NCBI GenBank assembly: GCA_015257485.1
Contig: JABZKC010000005.1
Location: forward strand, 1-36,161
Source: Nanosynbacter sp.
GTDB lineage: Bacteria; Patescibacteriota; Saccharimonadia; Saccharimonadales; Saccharimonadaceae
Direction of reading: 5' to 3'
DNA length: 36,161 nt
A program made the position numbers and the translations under genes. Positions 5,811 through 13,756 of the stretch are shown in pieces. Numbering within the stretch: position 1 is the first letter of the stretch; each line of letters starts with the position of its first letter. The notes under the pieces are model-generated. The model was not told the origin of the DNA and did no database searches. It saw nothing but the letters and a program-made list of their open reading frames with translations.

Positions 5811-8204
5811 ATGTCTAAAAATCTCCTCATCGTCGAGTCTCCAGCCAAAGCCAAGACTATTGAAAAATATCTCGGCAATGATTTTAAGGTTCTGGCCTCG
5901 GTCGGCCATATTCGCAAAGATACCATAGTCGATGTGCATAATAATTTCGCCGTGACTTACGAAATTGATCCAGACCATAAAAAAGTGATCGCTGAACTTA
6001 AAAAGGCTAGCAAAGATGCCGACACGATTTGGCTTGCGACCGACGAAGACCGCGAAGGAGAATCGATTTCTTGGCATCTCTTAGAGGTTTTGAAATTACC
6101 GAAGACCACCCATCGTATTACTTTTCATGAAATTACCAAACCAGCTCTTCAGGAAGCCATTAAAAATCCGCGCACTGTCGATATGAATATGGTTTCCAGT
6201 CAGCAAGCCCGTCAAACTCTCGATATGCTGGTAGGTTACGACCTCTCAGGTATCGTGCGCACCAAGGTACCAGGCGCTAAGTCCGCCGGCCGTGTCCAGT
6301 CTCCCGCCCTCCGTCTAATCGTCGAACGCGAACAGGAAATTGAACGCTTTAATGCCAAATCTAGTTTTAAGGTCACTGGTAAATTCAGTGACCAAGCCGC
6401 CAATATTTCCGATCTCGATTCTTCTGAGGTCTTCGAAGCTAATCTCGATAAAACCACTTTCGCTACTGCTGAAGAAGCTAAGTTTTTCCTTGAGCAGTTC
6501 AAGAATGCCAATTTTAAGGTGCAAAATCTTGAAAAAACCGAAGCTAAAAAGGCTAATCCAGTACCACTTACTACCGCTGCGCTCCAGATTGAAGCCAATA
6601 GCCGCCTTGGATTCAGCTCTAAGACTACCATGTCCGCCGCTCAAGGCCTTTATCAGTCTGGTCACATTACTTATCACCGTACCGACTCGCTCAATCTATC
6701 GAATCAGGCTCTAGCCGAGATTGCTAATCTTATTAAGACCGAATTTGGCGAAAATTATCTCGAAGTTCGCCGTTTTCATACCAAAAACGCCAACGCCCAA
6801 GAGGCTCACGAATCCATCCGTCCGACCCACATTGACGTGGAAGTAGCAGGGAAAAACGAATACGAAAAGAAATTATATCAATTAATCCGAAGTCGCACCT
6901 TAGCTTCCCAGATGAAGAATGCCGTGGTAGCTAAAACTAGTCTCTATCTCGAGGCCGACACTGTACCAAACGAACTATTTAAGGCTACTGGCGAGATGGT
7001 GATTTTTGATGGCTTCCTTCGAGTTTATGGCAAAAGTAAGGACACTACCCTACCAAATCTCCAGATTGGCGACAGCGTAAAGCGCCACGCCCTACTAGCT
7101 AAACAAACTTTTTCAAAACCACCTGCCCGCTACACTGAAGGTTCACTAGTCAAAAAACTTGAGGAGCTCGGTATTGGTCGCCCAAGTACCTATGCCTCCA
7201 TTATTAACGCTATTCAAGTCAGAAATTATGTAGTGAAAGGTGAATCCGAAGGCGAGCCACGCGATATTTTACAGCTCACCCTCGATGAGTCGAATCAAAT
7301 TTCCGAACAAACCGTTTCGGAAAAAACTGGTTCCACCAAGGGAAAACTCATACCAACTCCAGTTGGCGAGCTAGTTTCAAATTTCCTCTGCGAAAATTTT
7401 AAAGACATCGTCGACTATAATTTTACTGCCGGTATCGAAGAAAAACTCGATCTTATTGCTGAGAAAAAGCTCACTCGCTTAAAAATGCTCCGTGATTTTT
7501 ATGGCCCATTCTCTGAAGCTATTGGCGCCTCTGCCATGGCCAACCGCTATAATTCAGCCACTGAACTCGGCACTGACCCGAAGACTGGCAAAAAAATCTA
7601 TGCCAAAATTAGTAAAAACGGCGGCTTTTTGCAGCTTGGCGAAAACGAAAAAGAAAGTGGTGAAAAGCCAATCTTCATTCCTCTACCCAAAGGGAAAACC
7701 GTCAAAACCGTTACTCTCGAACAGGCACTCAAGCAATTAGAACTGCCAGTTCTACCACGTTCTCTTGGTCACGCCAAAGACGGTACCGAATTAATTGCCG
7801 CGAGTGGCCCCTTCGGTCCATTTCTTAAAGCTGGTACACATAATATCGCACTTAGCAAAATCAACGAAGCGGAAAATCCGTATCATATTACCCTTGAAAC
7901 CGCCGAGGCTCTCTATCAGAAGAAAATCGACTCTATTCTCGCCGACTGGGGTGATATTAAGATTATCAATGGCCCCTTCGGCCCATATATCAAGGGTCCA
8001 GCCATTAAACCCGCTAGCGGCCGTGGTCGCGCCAGGCCGAATAACGCTAAAATTCCAAAAGATCGTGATCCAAAATCTATCACCAGGGAAGAAGCGGAAG
8101 AAATTCTCTTAAGCTCCAAAGCGCCAGCCGCTAAAAAAGCTTCAGCCAAAAAAACTGCGGCCAAAAAATCAACGGCAAAAAAGACTTCTACTAAGAAAAA
8201 CTAA
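5811..8204 (+). CDS. topA: DNA topoisomerase I (type IA)
   Basis: It relaxes negative supercoils by a transient 5'-phosphotyrosine strand break. The Toprim domain opens with LLIVESPAKAKTIEKYLG and carries WLATDEDREGESISWH (metal-binding Asp and Glu). SAGRVQSPALRLIVERE follows. The active-site Tyr is in HITYHRTDS, about Y288. The C-terminus has two repeats of the non-zinc type (ASGPFGPFLKAG near 665, NGPFGPYIKGP near 725) and no Cys4 zinc ribbons. It ends in a Lys/Ala-rich tail of about 30 residues (AKKASAKKTAAKKS), reminiscent of histone H1 or actinobacterial TopA tails, which probably aids processive DNA binding. The 797-residue length fits a zinc-less TopA. Confidence 0.96.
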   Translation: MSKNLLIVESPAKAKTIEKYLGNDFKVLASVGHIRKDTIVDVHNNFAVTYEIDPDHKKVIAELKKASKDADTIWLATDEDREGESISWHLLEVLKLPKTTHRITFHEITKPALQEAIKNPRTVDMNMVSSQQARQTLDMLVGYDLSGIVRTKVPGAKSAGRVQSPALRLIVEREQEIERFNAKSSFKVTGKFSDQAANISDLDSSEVFEANLDKTTFATAEEAKFFLEQFKNANFKVQNLEKTEAKKANPVPLTTAALQIEANSRLGFSSKTTMSAAQGLYQSGHITYHRTDSLNLSNQALAEIANLIKTEFGENYLEVRRFHTKNANAQEAHESIRPTHIDVEVAGKNEYEKKLYQLIRSRTLASQMKNAVVAKTSLYLEADTVPNELFKATGEMVIFDGFLRVYGKSKDTTLPNLQIGDSVKRHALLAKQTFSKPPARYTEGSLVKKLEELGIGRPSTYASIINAIQVRNYVVKGESEGEPRDILQLTLDESNQISEQTVSEKTGSTKGKLIPTPVGELVSNFLCENFKDIVDYNFTAGIEEKLDLIAEKKLTRLKMLRDFYGPFSEAIGASAMANRYNSATELGTDPKTGKKIYAKISKNGGFLQLGENEKESGEKPIFIPLPKGKTVKTVTLEQALKQLELPVLPRSLGHAKDGTELIAASGPFGPFLKAGTHNIALSKINEAENPYHITLETAEALYQKKIDSILADWGDIKIINGPFGPYIKGPAIKPASGRGRARPNNAKIPKDRDPKSITREEAEEILLSSKAPAAKKASAKKTAAKKSTAKKTSTKKN

Positions 8205-8371
8205 AAACAACTTTTTTACTATTGCCATAACATTAAACATAATCATTATCTACAACCACACCATGAAAACGCCAATGTTTAAATTTAGATATAATTTTCT
8301 GTCCTAAATGTACAATTTATGATAGAATATTTAAAGAAGTTAGACGGAAAGCGGCTACACAAGATTCCTAT

Positions 8372-8399
8372 TTGACTTTTTATAATTTTATATTATAAT
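8372..8399 (+). promoter_or_regulatory. Promoter of the sigma4/HARE gene
   Basis: TTGACT (8372-8377), a 16-nt spacer and TATAAT (8394-8399) predict a start near 8406 and a leader of about 40 nt. The 242-bp gap after topA has no gene. A second extended -10 (TGA-TAGAAT) sits near 8323. No clear terminator for topA was found. Confidence 0.7.
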
Positions 8400-8446
8400 T
8401 ATAGTAATTTTTATATATTATCGGGTGGATAAGGGAAAAATATAAG

Positions 8447-9490
8447 ATGGATAAACATGCGGAGACTATTCAGAAAGCCTTGACAGGAAGTCTTAATATT
8501 ATAGAACAAGACCGTGAAAAGGAGATTATTTCTCGTCGTTTTGGTCTGAATGGCCAAAAGGAAACCCTCGAACAAATCGGAGAAGTGCTTTCTATTACTA
8601 GGGAACGCGTCCGTCAGTTAGAAAAAGCCATCATTATCCGCCTTCGTGTCATGGCCGAAGATAATCAAATTCCTGAACTCGGTGCCGCCGAAAAAATCAT
8701 TATCCGCTTCCTCGTCGAAGAGGGAAGAATCGCTCGCATTTCCACTCTTGCCCAAAAAATTTACGGACACAATCCGAACGAAAAGGAACTCGCCGCCATC
8801 AACTTTATTAGCGAAATCTCCGCGCGCCTCGTTCACATCGATGAATCCGAGCGTTATTACAACGCCACCGGCATCGCTGAATACGGCAACGAACGCGAAA
8901 TTAAGCGTAAAGCCGATGAAATTGTCACTCTTATCCGCAATAATAAGCTTCCAATGAGCCTAGATGAACTTGACGCCAAATTGAATTATGAGCACCCAAA
9001 TCACATCCGTGCCATCGCTTCTATCTCTAAGCAACTTTCTTCACTAGATGATCAATGGGGTCTCGCCAAATGGCCAACCGTCAACCCAAAAAACATCCGT
9101 GACAAGATTTACGTTATCTTGAAGAATCAAAACGAGCCAATGCACTTCAACGACATTGCTGATGCGATTTCGAATTCCAAATTCCGCCGTAAAAATGTCA
9201 CTACCCAAGCCATCCACAACGAGCTCATTAAAGACCCTCGTTTTGTCTTAATCGGTCGCGGTATTTATGCCCTCGATATCTGGGGCTACAAGCGCGGCAC
9301 GGTCGCACAGATCATTACCGACATCCTAAAAGAAGCCGGCGAGCCGCTCACAAGAGAAGAAATCGTCAAACGTGTCCTCAAAACCCGCAAGGTTAAAGAA
9401 ACCACCATTCTCTTAAATCTTCAAAACAAAAAACTTTTCCGCCGCGTCGACCGAAACACTTATACTTATGCTGACGAACTCGGTCAGTAA
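8447..9490 (+). CDS. Sigma-70 region 4 / HARE-HTH fusion regulator
   Basis: This is a probable RNA-polymerase-associated transcription factor. Residues 15-75 form a sigma-70 region 4 helix-turn-helix: EIISRRFGLNGQKETLEQIG, then ITRERVRQLEKAIIIRLR, nearly identical in style to primary sigma factors. No regions 2 or 3 are present. The C-terminal third contains a HARE-HTH winged helix, as in RpoE (delta) and ASXL proteins: IRDKIYVILKNQNEPMHFND, then a segment ending RFVLIGRGIYALDIWGY. A further winged-helix-like segment follows (EPLTREEIVKRVLKTRKVKE). Lacking region 2, it probably cannot melt promoters and may modulate another sigma or core enzyme. The TraG-like gene's own promoter begins at the base after this stop codon. 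The ATG has only a weak, distant AAGGG upstream. Confidence 0.8.
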   Translation: MDKHAETIQKALTGSLNIIEQDREKEIISRRFGLNGQKETLEQIGEVLSITRERVRQLEKAIIIRLRVMAEDNQIPELGAAEKIIIRFLVEEGRIARISTLAQKIYGHNPNEKELAAINFISEISARLVHIDESERYYNATGIAEYGNEREIKRKADEIVTLIRNNKLPMSLDELDAKLNYEHPNHIRAIASISKQLSSLDDQWGLAKWPTVNPKNIRDKIYVILKNQNEPMHFNDIADAISNSKFRRKNVTTQAIHNELIKDPRFVLIGRGIYALDIWGYKRGTVAQIITDILKEAGEPLTREEIVKRVLKTRKVKETTILLNLQNKKLFRRVDRNTYTYADELGQ

Positions 9491-9499
9491 TGCTAAAAT
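9491..9499 (+). promoter_or_regulatory. Extended -10 promoter of the TraG-like gene, leaderless
   Basis: TGC-TAAAAT begins immediately after the preceding stop codon (9488-9490) and is followed by exactly 6 nt and ATG. This layout matches pth. Confidence 0.6.
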
Positions 9500-9505
9500 A
9501 GAAGT

Positions 9506-12500
9506 ATGATAGCGGAATTAGTTCATTTTATCTTGATGCCCATCGTTTGGCTTCCAATCGTTGGTATACTTGGATATCTCACATACAAAAATTATAAAAA
9601 AATCAATCAGCTAAAGACTCTTAATCTCGAGTCAGTACTTTTGATGCTGGAAATTCCAAAAAATAACGACAAAAAGGAACTTTCCGCCGAGCAAATGTTT
9701 GCCTCGCTTCACGGTATTTTGAAAGATACCGAACTTTTACGTCAATCTGGCACCGCCCAGGAACATCTCAGTTTCGAGATTGTTTCCTCTGGTGGACAGA
9801 TTCGTTTTTATGTTTATGTACCGAAAACCTTGCAGAGTTTCGTCGAGGGTCAGATTTACGCTCAGTATCCAAGTGTGCAAATTCACGTTGTCGATAAGGA
9901 CTACACTGAAACCGTACACAGTCACAACGTCGTCTACACCTCTGAGCTTTCACTTACCGAAAATGAGGTTTTACCGATCAAAACTTTCGACACCTTCGAA
10001 GTCGATCCACTCGCTGGTATCACTGGCACTCTAGCCAAGCTTAATCCAGACAGCAACGAAGAGCTCTGGATTCAAATCCTCACGCGTCCAGTCGCCGATT
10101 CCTGGCACCAAAAAACCGACACTTGGGTCAAAGCTCAAAAAAATCCCGCTTCCTCTCTTAGATTATTTAATATCGATTGGACTTGGCTAGCCGAACTTCT
10201 TTCTGCACTTTCCACCCCACCAAGCGGTGGTTCTGGTAGCCCAAAACCAGCCGTTGAACTCTCCGAACGTGTCAAATCACAAATTTCCGCTGCCGAAACT
10301 AAGGCCACCAAACTCGGCTATCAAGTCAAAATCCGCCTCGCTTATCTCGGTGACAGTGAGATTAACGCCCAACTCGATATGCAGGCTCTGGTCGGTACCT
10401 TCAAGCAATATAACTCCACCAACCTCAATGGTTTTAAATCCATCGGTGGTAGCTTCAATAGAGAAGATCTCGAAGCTTACAAACTCCGTCAATTTACCGA
10501 CGAAGGCTTCATTCTCAATATTTCTGAGCTTGCCTCGGTCTATCATTTACCACATACCTCAGTAGAGACTCCAAACATCGTCTGGGCCACCTCAAAAACT
10601 GCTGAACCGCCAGCGAAACTCCCTCTCATCAACGGTATTGCCAGCAATGACGAAAATATTTCCGCCTTCGGTCTAACCAATTTCCGTGGCATTAATCATC
10701 AGTTTGGCATGCTACGTCGCGATCGTTCTCGCCACATCTATATCATCGGTCAAACCGGCGCCGGTAAATCTGGTCTGCTCGAACTTTTTGCCCTTTCTGA
10801 CGTTTTCTATAATCAGGGTTACTGTATCATCGATCCGCATGGTGATTTTGCAGTCAATAACCTCCGCTTCGTACCCGCTTCTCGTGTCAAAGATGTCATT
10901 TATTTCAACCCTGCGGACACGCAATATCCAGTCGGTTTCAATCCACTCGAAGTTTCTGATGCTTCAAAGAAGCCAAACGTCTGTTCTGAGGTAATTGGCG
11001 TTTTGAAGCGTATGTTTGGCGATTCTTGGGGTCCACGTCTTGAACATATCTTGCGCTATACTTTACTTGCCCTGCTCGATCGCCCAGAAACTACCCTACT
11101 CGACATTTCTCGTCTCCTCACCGATAAAGAATTCCGTAAAGAAACTCTCGATTATTGTACTGACGTCACGGTCTTACAATTCTGGAAACACGAGTTCGGC
11201 CAATGGAACGATAAGCAAATCAATGAGTCCATCGCCCCAGTCTTAAACAAGGTCGGTGCTTTCACTGCCAACCCAATTATTCGTAACATTATCGGTCAAC
11301 CAAAATCAACTTTTAATGTCCGCCAAATTATGGACGAAGGGAAGATCTTGGTCGTAAATCTCTCTAAGGGTCTCATCGGTGAAGATAATGCCGGTATTCT
11401 CGGTGCCTTCCTGGTTACCAAAATTCAGCTAGCCGCCATGTCTCGTTCGGATATTCCAGAAGTCGAAAAACGTCGTCCATTCTATCTCTATGTCGATGAG
11501 TTCCAAAACTTTGCCACCGATTCTTTCGCGGTGATTCTCTCTGAAGCTCGTAAATACGGCCTCAATCTCACCGTGGCCAACCAGTACATCTCCCAGATGA
11601 CCGAGAACGTGCGCAACGCCGTCTTCGGTAACGTTGGTACCACCATTTCATTCCGCGTTTCTGCCGACGATGCGCCAATTCTCTCCAAGCAATTCGCCCC
11701 AGTTTTCGACGAATCTGATTTGATTCAAATGAATAACCGCCACTTCGTAATTTCTATGATTATCGGTGGGGAAAAGGTACCTGCTTTCTCTGCTACTACC
11801 CTAAATATCCCACATAGCCCTCACGATAATTTCGATCAAATCATCGCCCACTCCCGTGAGTATTACTCCCATCCACGCGCCGAGATTGAGCGCCAAATTC
11901 GCGAAACTATCGAACAGAGCGAAAAATACAAGCAAGAACTCTCGAATTCCGGCCGCCAACCTGCCGACAAAGCCCCTCGCGAGAATCTGCCAACCCTCAC
12001 CTTCATTAATGGCAAACCTTCGATGTCTACTAAGCCTTTCGATACTAAAAAGTTTTCACCAAATACCGTCACCAATCAAGCCAAACCAGGACTTAAAGAC
12101 CTTAAAGAGATCTTAGAGGCCAAAACCGCCACGCAGGATCAAGCTACGGTACAGAGTCAGACCGCATCCCAGGCTCGAACGGCATCTCAAAATCAAGCAC
12201 CAACCCAATCTCAAACCGCAGCCCAAGGCTCAAAGCAGGGAAATACTCCCCTTTTCGTTAATCACGGTGCTTCCACCCCTGCAGCCACCCAGAATTCTAC
12301 CCCTGTATCAGCCAAAAACTCTACCCCTACCTCTACCCCTGTTTCCACCTCCGTTAATTCCCCTGTTTCCACAAATGACGCGCAAATCTCACCAGAGGCC
12401 TCAGGACAAGCCCCACATTCGAATACGACTAATCAACCAGAATCAGCCGAAAATCACGTTCAGATGCCTGAAAACGCCTTAAACTCAGCACCATCCGCAT

Positions 12501-12658
12501 CGTTACCGAACCCAAACAACGGCACCCACGAATCTCACGCTAAGCCGCAAGGGAATCGTAATTTCAAAAATCGTAGCTTCCGAAACCGCAACAACTTCAA
12601 GAAAAAGGGAAATAAACCAACTCCTATTTCTGGCCCGAAGCCTACCCCAATCAACTAA
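9506..12658 (+). CDS. Membrane-anchored TraG/VirD4-like (type IV coupling) ATPase
   Basis: A 1050-residue protein with an N-terminal membrane segment (LVHFILMPIVWLPIVGILGY) and a large unassigned region to about 390. The RecA-like motor domain follows: Walker A GQTGAGKS near 415, CIIDPHGDFA, and Walker B FYLYVDEFQNF near 660, then ARKYGLNLTVANQY, the layout of TraG/VirD4/TraM-recognition ATPases. From about 850 the chain becomes Q/T/S/P-rich low complexity and ends in a basic Arg/Asn/Lys tail (NFKNRSFRNRNNFKKKG) that could bind nucleic acid. Such ATPases drive DNA or protein transfer, or pilus systems. No relaxase, VirB4 or other secretion gene is in the window, so its role is open. It has its own leaderless promoter and terminator. 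Confidence 0.8.
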   Translation: MIAELVHFILMPIVWLPIVGILGYLTYKNYKKINQLKTLNLESVLLMLEIPKNNDKKELSAEQMFASLHGILKDTELLRQSGTAQEHLSFEIVSSGGQIRFYVYVPKTLQSFVEGQIYAQYPSVQIHVVDKDYTETVHSHNVVYTSELSLTENEVLPIKTFDTFEVDPLAGITGTLAKLNPDSNEELWIQILTRPVADSWHQKTDTWVKAQKNPASSLRLFNIDWTWLAELLSALSTPPSGGSGSPKPAVELSERVKSQISAAETKATKLGYQVKIRLAYLGDSEINAQLDMQALVGTFKQYNSTNLNGFKSIGGSFNREDLEAYKLRQFTDEGFILNISELASVYHLPHTSVETPNIVWATSKTAEPPAKLPLINGIASNDENISAFGLTNFRGINHQFGMLRRDRSRHIYIIGQTGAGKSGLLELFALSDVFYNQGYCIIDPHGDFAVNNLRFVPASRVKDVIYFNPADTQYPVGFNPLEVSDASKKPNVCSEVIGVLKRMFGDSWGPRLEHILRYTLLALLDRPETTLLDISRLLTDKEFRKETLDYCTDVTVLQFWKHEFGQWNDKQINESIAPVLNKVGAFTANPIIRNIIGQPKSTFNVRQIMDEGKILVVNLSKGLIGEDNAGILGAFLVTKIQLAAMSRSDIPEVEKRRPFYLYVDEFQNFATDSFAVILSEARKYGLNLTVANQYISQMTENVRNAVFGNVGTTISFRVSADDAPILSKQFAPVFDESDLIQMNNRHFVISMIIGGEKVPAFSATTLNIPHSPHDNFDQIIAHSREYYSHPRAEIERQIRETIEQSEKYKQELSNSGRQPADKAPRENLPTLTFINGKPSMSTKPFDTKKFSPNTVTNQAKPGLKDLKEILEAKTATQDQATVQSQTASQARTASQNQAPTQSQTAAQGSKQGNTPLFVNHGASTPAATQNSTPVSAKNSTPTSTPVSTSVNSPVSTNDAQISPEASGQAPHSNTTNQPESAENHVQMPENALNSAPSASLPNPNNGTHESHAKPQGNRNFKNRSFRNRNNFKKKGNKPTPISGPKPTPIN

Positions 12659-12686
12659 AAATAAGCCCATTTAGGGCTTATTTTTC
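12657..12686 (+). terminator. Intrinsic terminator overlapping the TraG-like stop
   Basis: ATAAGCCC (12661-12668), loop ATTTA and GGGCTTAT (12674-12681), then T residues. The A-rich 5' side overlaps the stop codon. Confidence 0.88.
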
Positions 12687-12699
12687 TTCTTTACACTTC

Positions 12700-12835
12700 T
12701 CCACCCCTGTTTGGCTCATAATCCACCCCTGTTATAATACTATTTCACACACATTCCACCCATCATTCTACCTCTATTTCACCCCTGTTACGCCCCTGTT
12801 TTACTTCTATTACTTCTCTGTTTATTATTTCCCTC
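12700..12835. repeat. Degenerate short-repeat array, CCACCCCTGTT motif
   Basis: In about 135 bp the motif CACCCCTGTT recurs on the plus strand at about 12703, 12724 and 12780, with a near copy CGCCCCTGTT at about 12791. Weaker versions (TCTCTGTT, ACCTCTATT) lie between, spaced irregularly. A further copy lies at about 13443. Related CCCCTGT strings occur in the low-complexity 3' end of the TraG-like gene (about 12299-12365). It could be a protein-binding array or a decaying microsatellite-type expansion. Confidence 0.6.
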
Positions 12836-13756
12836 TCTGTTAGTCAAAGTTTTTCATCTAATATAAAAATCTGCACTAGTTGACCAAAATTCAAATCCTG
12901 CAGGGGAATTACCATAAGTCAAAAATCAAGCCCTATAAGCCGCCATACAAGACTTTTTCTTGCCAGACCATAAAATACTCGTCTAAGACCACAGAACCAC
13001 ATCTACGACCGTCTAGAAGCCTCCAAACCACTAATTTAACATAAGCGGGATATTTTATGAGTTAATTTAGACGATAGTTTACCCATCTTTTTCTTAGATT
13101 CTTAATGTCGCACAATAACTATTTTACGACAATAAAGAGGCAAATCCACTTATATACAAACAATCGTGGCCATCCATCAATTTTTTCCCTGCAGACAGAG
13201 AATCATTAAATATTTTCTTCCGAACCATCTCCACTAGCCCATACCCAGCCAAATATTTTTCCAAAAATAAATCAACCACAAAAGCTCTTCTAAAGGCCCG
13301 AGAATTACTCCGCACGTGTTCGAAAAACCACTTAAACTATCATTTAACAGAGGTAAAGTACTTATTTTATATCAAAATACACGGGTTAATTCCGATAATT
13401 CTGGGGCTTCGGAGAAGAGCTTCAGAATCGCTCCAACCTCGCCACCCCTGTTAGACTCCTTGACTTTAAATAAATCTTCTTGTGAAATATGTATTTTGCG
13501 CCAAATTTCACGAAAAAAATTAAATTTTGCGTTTCCCTCTCTCTAGCTTTTTCTTCTCTATTTCAAACCAATTTCCACTGCCCTCTCCCCCAATATCTAT
13601 CTTTGCATATTATTCACGAAAAAATCGAGCTCTTCTCTACTTCTACCCCAAAACCGAACAAAAACCGAACTAAACTATATTTAGCCAGATCGCCGAACTC
13701 GAAATCCACAATCAAGATTTTAAGCGCAACCCACCACTTTCCGCCTAGTCAGAAAA
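12836..13756. other. Non-coding stretch downstream of the TraG-like gene
   Basis: About 0.9 kb with no convincing intact gene on either strand. It holds possible gene debris on the minus strand (13124-13542) and two copies of AAAACCGAAC at 13650-13659 and 13661-13670. The TraG-like gene (+) and the BspA-like genes (-) converge on it. Confidence 0.6.
13124..13542 (-). pseudogene. Possible degraded gene fragments
   Basis: Two stop-bounded minus-strand stretches have protein-like composition but no plausible start. One (13372-13542) includes FREIWRKIHISQEDLFKVKE and ends LFSEAPELSELTRVF. The other (13124 to about 13336) includes FLEKYLAGYGLVEMVRKK. They lie in different frames with stops between, as expected for an eroded gene with a frameshift. 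No family was recognised. Chance open frames in AT-rich DNA are a real alternative. Confidence 0.25.
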
